Assembly: GCF_003339505.1 (NCBI RefSeq)
Contig: NZ_QPIW01000011.1
Coordinates: 62,001-126,000 of the forward strand
DNA from: Runella aurantiaca
Lineage (GTDB): Bacteria > Bacteroidota > Bacteroidia > Cytophagales > Spirosomataceae
Length of the DNA: 64,000 bases
Direction: 5' to 3'
Positions 62,536 through 64,000 of this stretch are shown piece after piece. Positions within the stretch are counted from its first letter, which is position 1; each line of letters starts with the position of its first letter. The notes under the pieces were generated by a model. That model saw only the letters and a program-made list of their open reading frames with translations, had not been told where the DNA came from and made no database searches. The position numbers and the translations under genes were made by a program.

Positions 62536-63192
62536 ATGAAAAAAATATTTTTTGCGCTGGCTTTTTTGGTGGCATTTCAGGCAACGGCTCAGTTTAATCG
62601 CAAATTGGTTTTTATCGGTGTCAGAGGTGGTGCAAATTTTTCTCGGCTAGAGACCCAAGACCTTAGCATAAAACGTCCAGGCGCATCAACCCTTGATTTT
62701 TTCAAAACCAATTCTACCAACAAAACAGGCTACGTAGTGGGGGCTTATGCGCGCATCGGGCGGAAATTATTTATTCAGCCAGAGGTTCTTTTATCCTCTA
62801 AAGGGGGTACATTCGAAATATTCAAGGACGGCAGCACTACGCCTGTAAATGTAGATGTCAAGTTCAGTCAGATTGATATTCCAGTTTTAATCGGGCTTAA
62901 ACTCGGCCCTCTGCGGTTTAACGCTGGCCCGATGGCATCACTTAACATCGCACAGGGAAGTCAGCTTGGCGATGCCCTCAAAGTGTATACAAGTCAAAAT
63001 GTTAACAAGACCATTGAGCAGGCTACCTTCGGCTTTCAGGCAGGTGTGGGATTGGACATTCGCTCTTTCAACATTGACCTTCGCTACGAAAGCGGCTTAT
63101 CTAATATTTCGCAACTGAACCTGCAAAACAACGCACAGTTTAACAGTAAAGTCTCTCTTTGGCAGTTAACAGCCGGTTTTGTATTGTTTTGA
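62536..63192 (+). CDS. PorT-family outer-membrane beta-barrel protein
   Basis: A 218-residue protein with signal peptide (MKKIFFALAFLVAFQATAQ). The mature sequence starts RKLVFIGVRGGANFSRLE, has alternating polar and hydrophobic strands (VGAYARIGRKLFIQPEVLLS, VKFSQIDIPVLIGLKLGPL) and ends WQLTAGFVLF, as in PF13568. Third of three barrels of this class in the window. Possible gliding/secretion-associated role is only inferred from the PorT name. Confidence 0.83.
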   Translation: MKKIFFALAFLVAFQATAQFNRKLVFIGVRGGANFSRLETQDLSIKRPGASTLDFFKTNSTNKTGYVVGAYARIGRKLFIQPEVLLSSKGGTFEIFKDGSTTPVNVDVKFSQIDIPVLIGLKLGPLRFNAGPMASLNIAQGSQLGDALKVYTSQNVNKTIEQATFGFQAGVGLDIRSFNIDLRYESGLSNISQLNLQNNAQFNSKVSLWQLTAGFVLF

Positions 63193-63207
63193 AAGCTAAA
63201 ATAAACA

Positions 63208-63231
63208 AGCCGCTCCGATGTCGGAGCGGCT
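63208..63231. terminator. Bidirectional hairpin between the PorT and LytTR genes
   Basis: AGCCGCTCCGA and TCGGAGCGGCT are complementary 11-bp arms. On the minus strand the stem is followed by TTGTTTATTTT, fitting termination of the LytTR gene. Confidence 0.8.
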
Positions 63232-63269
63232 GTATGACCAATTAACCCACTAAAATATAATATTTTTGA

Positions 63270-63665
63270 CTAAGCGCACTTTACAATTGGCGTAAGCACT
63301 TCACAAACCTCACGGATACGACGACGTGAGATGGCTATTTCTCTTCCTCCACGTAATTTTAATGAACGCTCATACTCACAAAATTCCTGCAAATACTTCA
63401 GATTGATTATCCACGATTTGTGTACCCGCAAAAACACCTGATCATCCAAAATCGCCGCGTAGCTTTTTAATGTTTTCGAAACTAAGTATCTTTTACCATC
63501 ATTGGTGTATAAAAATGTATAGTTACCGCATCCTTCCATGCACATCAATTGATCTGTTTGAATCACTACCTGATGGTTCCCGTTTGGAATAATAATACTA
63601 TGTATCGCCGGAGAGCTAACCGTCTTAGTAGAAAGATAACTGTTGAATAAAGGTTGAGTATTCAT
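63270..63665 (-). CDS. LytTR DNA-binding domain protein
   Basis: A 131-residue protein from the ATG at 63665, with an N-terminal 30 residues and then a LytTR domain (DQLMCMEGCGNYTFLYTNDG, SKTLKSYAAIL, FLRVHKSWIINLKYLQEF, RGGREIAISRRRIREVC). There is no receiver domain, so it is a stand-alone LytTR regulator of the type common in Bacteroidota. LytTR domains bind paired direct repeats; an 18-bp direct repeat lies upstream at 63745-63762 and 63838-63855. Confidence 0.88.
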   Translation of the reverse strand: MNTQPLFNSYLSTKTVSSPAIHSIIIPNGNHQVVIQTDQLMCMEGCGNYTFLYTNDGKRYLVSKTLKSYAAILDDQVFLRVHKSWIINLKYLQEFCEYERSLKLRGGREIAISRRRIREVCEVLTPIVKCA

Positions 63666-63744
63666 GATCGTGTTGATTTTATGATTAAGGAGTGTAGGGA
63701 CGTCGAATTGACAAAACAAACTTACTACAAAAAAAACCATCACA

Positions 63745-63762
63745 AAAACACGTAGAAATACG
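63745..63762 (-). promoter_or_regulatory. Direct repeat copy 1 upstream of the LytTR gene
   Basis: AAAACACGTAGAAATACG on the plus strand, 80 nt before the ATG. Possible LytTR binding site; the second copy is 93 nt away. Confidence 0.5.
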
Positions 63763-63837
63763 CACAAACATTCAATTATTTAATAATCAATAACTTACAA
63801 ATAGACTTGGTGAACTAAATCAGTACTACCACTTGAT

Positions 63838-63855
63838 AAAACACGTAGAAATACG
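63838..63855 (-). promoter_or_regulatory. Direct repeat copy 2 upstream of the LytTR gene
   Basis: The same 18 bases recur exactly, and again are followed by an AT-rich run before the hairpin at 63861. Confidence 0.5.
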
Positions 63856-63860
63856 TATAT

Positions 63861-63900
63861 CAAAAAGCCCCTTACACGATGGTGTGTAAGGGGCTTTTTG
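63861..63900. terminator. Perfect 17-bp hairpin terminator
   Basis: Arms 63861-63877 and 63884-63900 are exact complements (core AGCCCCTTACAC) with a 6-nt loop and flanking A/T runs, downstream of the partial gene that ends at 63922. Confidence 0.85.
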
Positions 63901-63921
63901 TAAATATAAATAATTTTAAAA

Positions 63922-64000
63922 CTATTCTTTGGGTGCTTGCGAATTCGACAATTTAACTTTATTAGCCGCTTTGACAATCAGAAAAATCACCCACATCGTT
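63922..64000 (-). CDS. C-terminal end of a membrane protein (partial)
   Basis: The minus strand reads in one frame to a TAG at 63922-63924, with the last residues WVIFLIVKAANKVKLSNSQA and PKE. This is a hydrophobic segment and a short charged tail. It has some resemblance to the second helix and tail of MscL-type channels (FLIVKxxNK), but too little is visible to assign it. The start lies beyond the window. Confidence 0.45.
   Translation of the reverse strand, partial: TMWVIFLIVKAANKVKLSNSQAPKE

Noticed and set aside
1-64000. tRNA, rRNA, insertion sequence or prophage
   Set aside because: No cloverleaf, rRNA segment, transposase of an IS family with terminal repeats, integrase or structural phage gene was seen.

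Overview
The window looks like a chromosomal segment of a Bacteroidota bacterium, most likely order Cytophagales (Spirosomaceae/Runella-like; this placement is inference). The evidence is two SusC/SusD outer-membrane pairs, several PorT-type beta-barrels, lipoproteins with short signal peptides, a LytTR regulator, weak or absent Shine-Dalgarno sequences, and upstream elements of the Bacteroidota type (TTTG, spacer of about 17-20, TAnnTTTG). I see no rRNA, tRNA, CRISPR array, insertion sequence or phage gene. About fifty genes are packed on both strands, mostly housekeeping, envelope and transport functions, with perfect hairpins at many convergent gene ends.

Layout. 1-7.7 kb: gamma-carbonic anhydrase (partial), glmM, a small membrane protein, a polytopic membrane protein translationally coupled to a secreted CocE-type hydrolase, an Ig-like secreted protein and a quinone oxidoreductase. 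7.8-17 kb: two SusC/SusD operons on the minus strand separated by a terminator. 17-19.3 kb: DUF1361 protein, diacylglycerol-kinase-type enzyme, and a membrane protein with a winged-helix regulator. 19.4-24.3 kb: a PorT barrel, then an ECF sigma factor overlapping a membrane anti-sigma-like protein with a TonB-like C-terminus, divergent from a von Willebrand A-domain protein; a 77-nt nested inverted repeat lies between. 24.4-31.2 kb: PorT barrel, SDR, subtilase, isoprenylcysteine-methyltransferase-like protein, serine beta-lactamase-like hydrolase, Tat-exported Gfo/Idh/MocA oxidoreductase. 31.3-36.3 kb: purM, then a small accessory patch holding a DUF6883/DUF4926 pair with its own strong promoter and a four-copy tandem array of lipoproteins with near-identical ends and variable middles. 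36.3-44.2 kb: alaS, a PQQ-type sugar dehydrogenase, a beta-propeller-like protein, an AI-2E-type permease and a diheme cytochrome.

44.2-53.8 kb: a tripartite ABC efflux operon (adaptor, TolC-like protein, ATPase, two permeases) that runs directly into a sigma-54 response regulator. Its probable sensor kinase is cut off from it by an opposite-strand 2H phosphoesterase gene. A sigma-54 -24-like element lies just upstream of the adaptor, so the operon may be controlled by the activator it encodes. 53.9-64 kb: Rpn/PD-(D/E)XK nuclease with a 12-bp tandem repeat, a two-subunit molybdenum hydroxylase, dihydrolipoyl dehydrogenase, a convergent locus of a VWA-like lipoprotein and two membrane proteins, a PorT barrel, and a LytTR regulator with an 18-bp direct repeat upstream.

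The strongest leads are the lipoprotein array, the DUF6883/DUF4926 pair, the self-regulating efflux operon, the sigma/anti-sigma/VWA divergon sharing a SusC-like N-terminal module, and short repeat families that have entered coding sequence (alaS, tolC).
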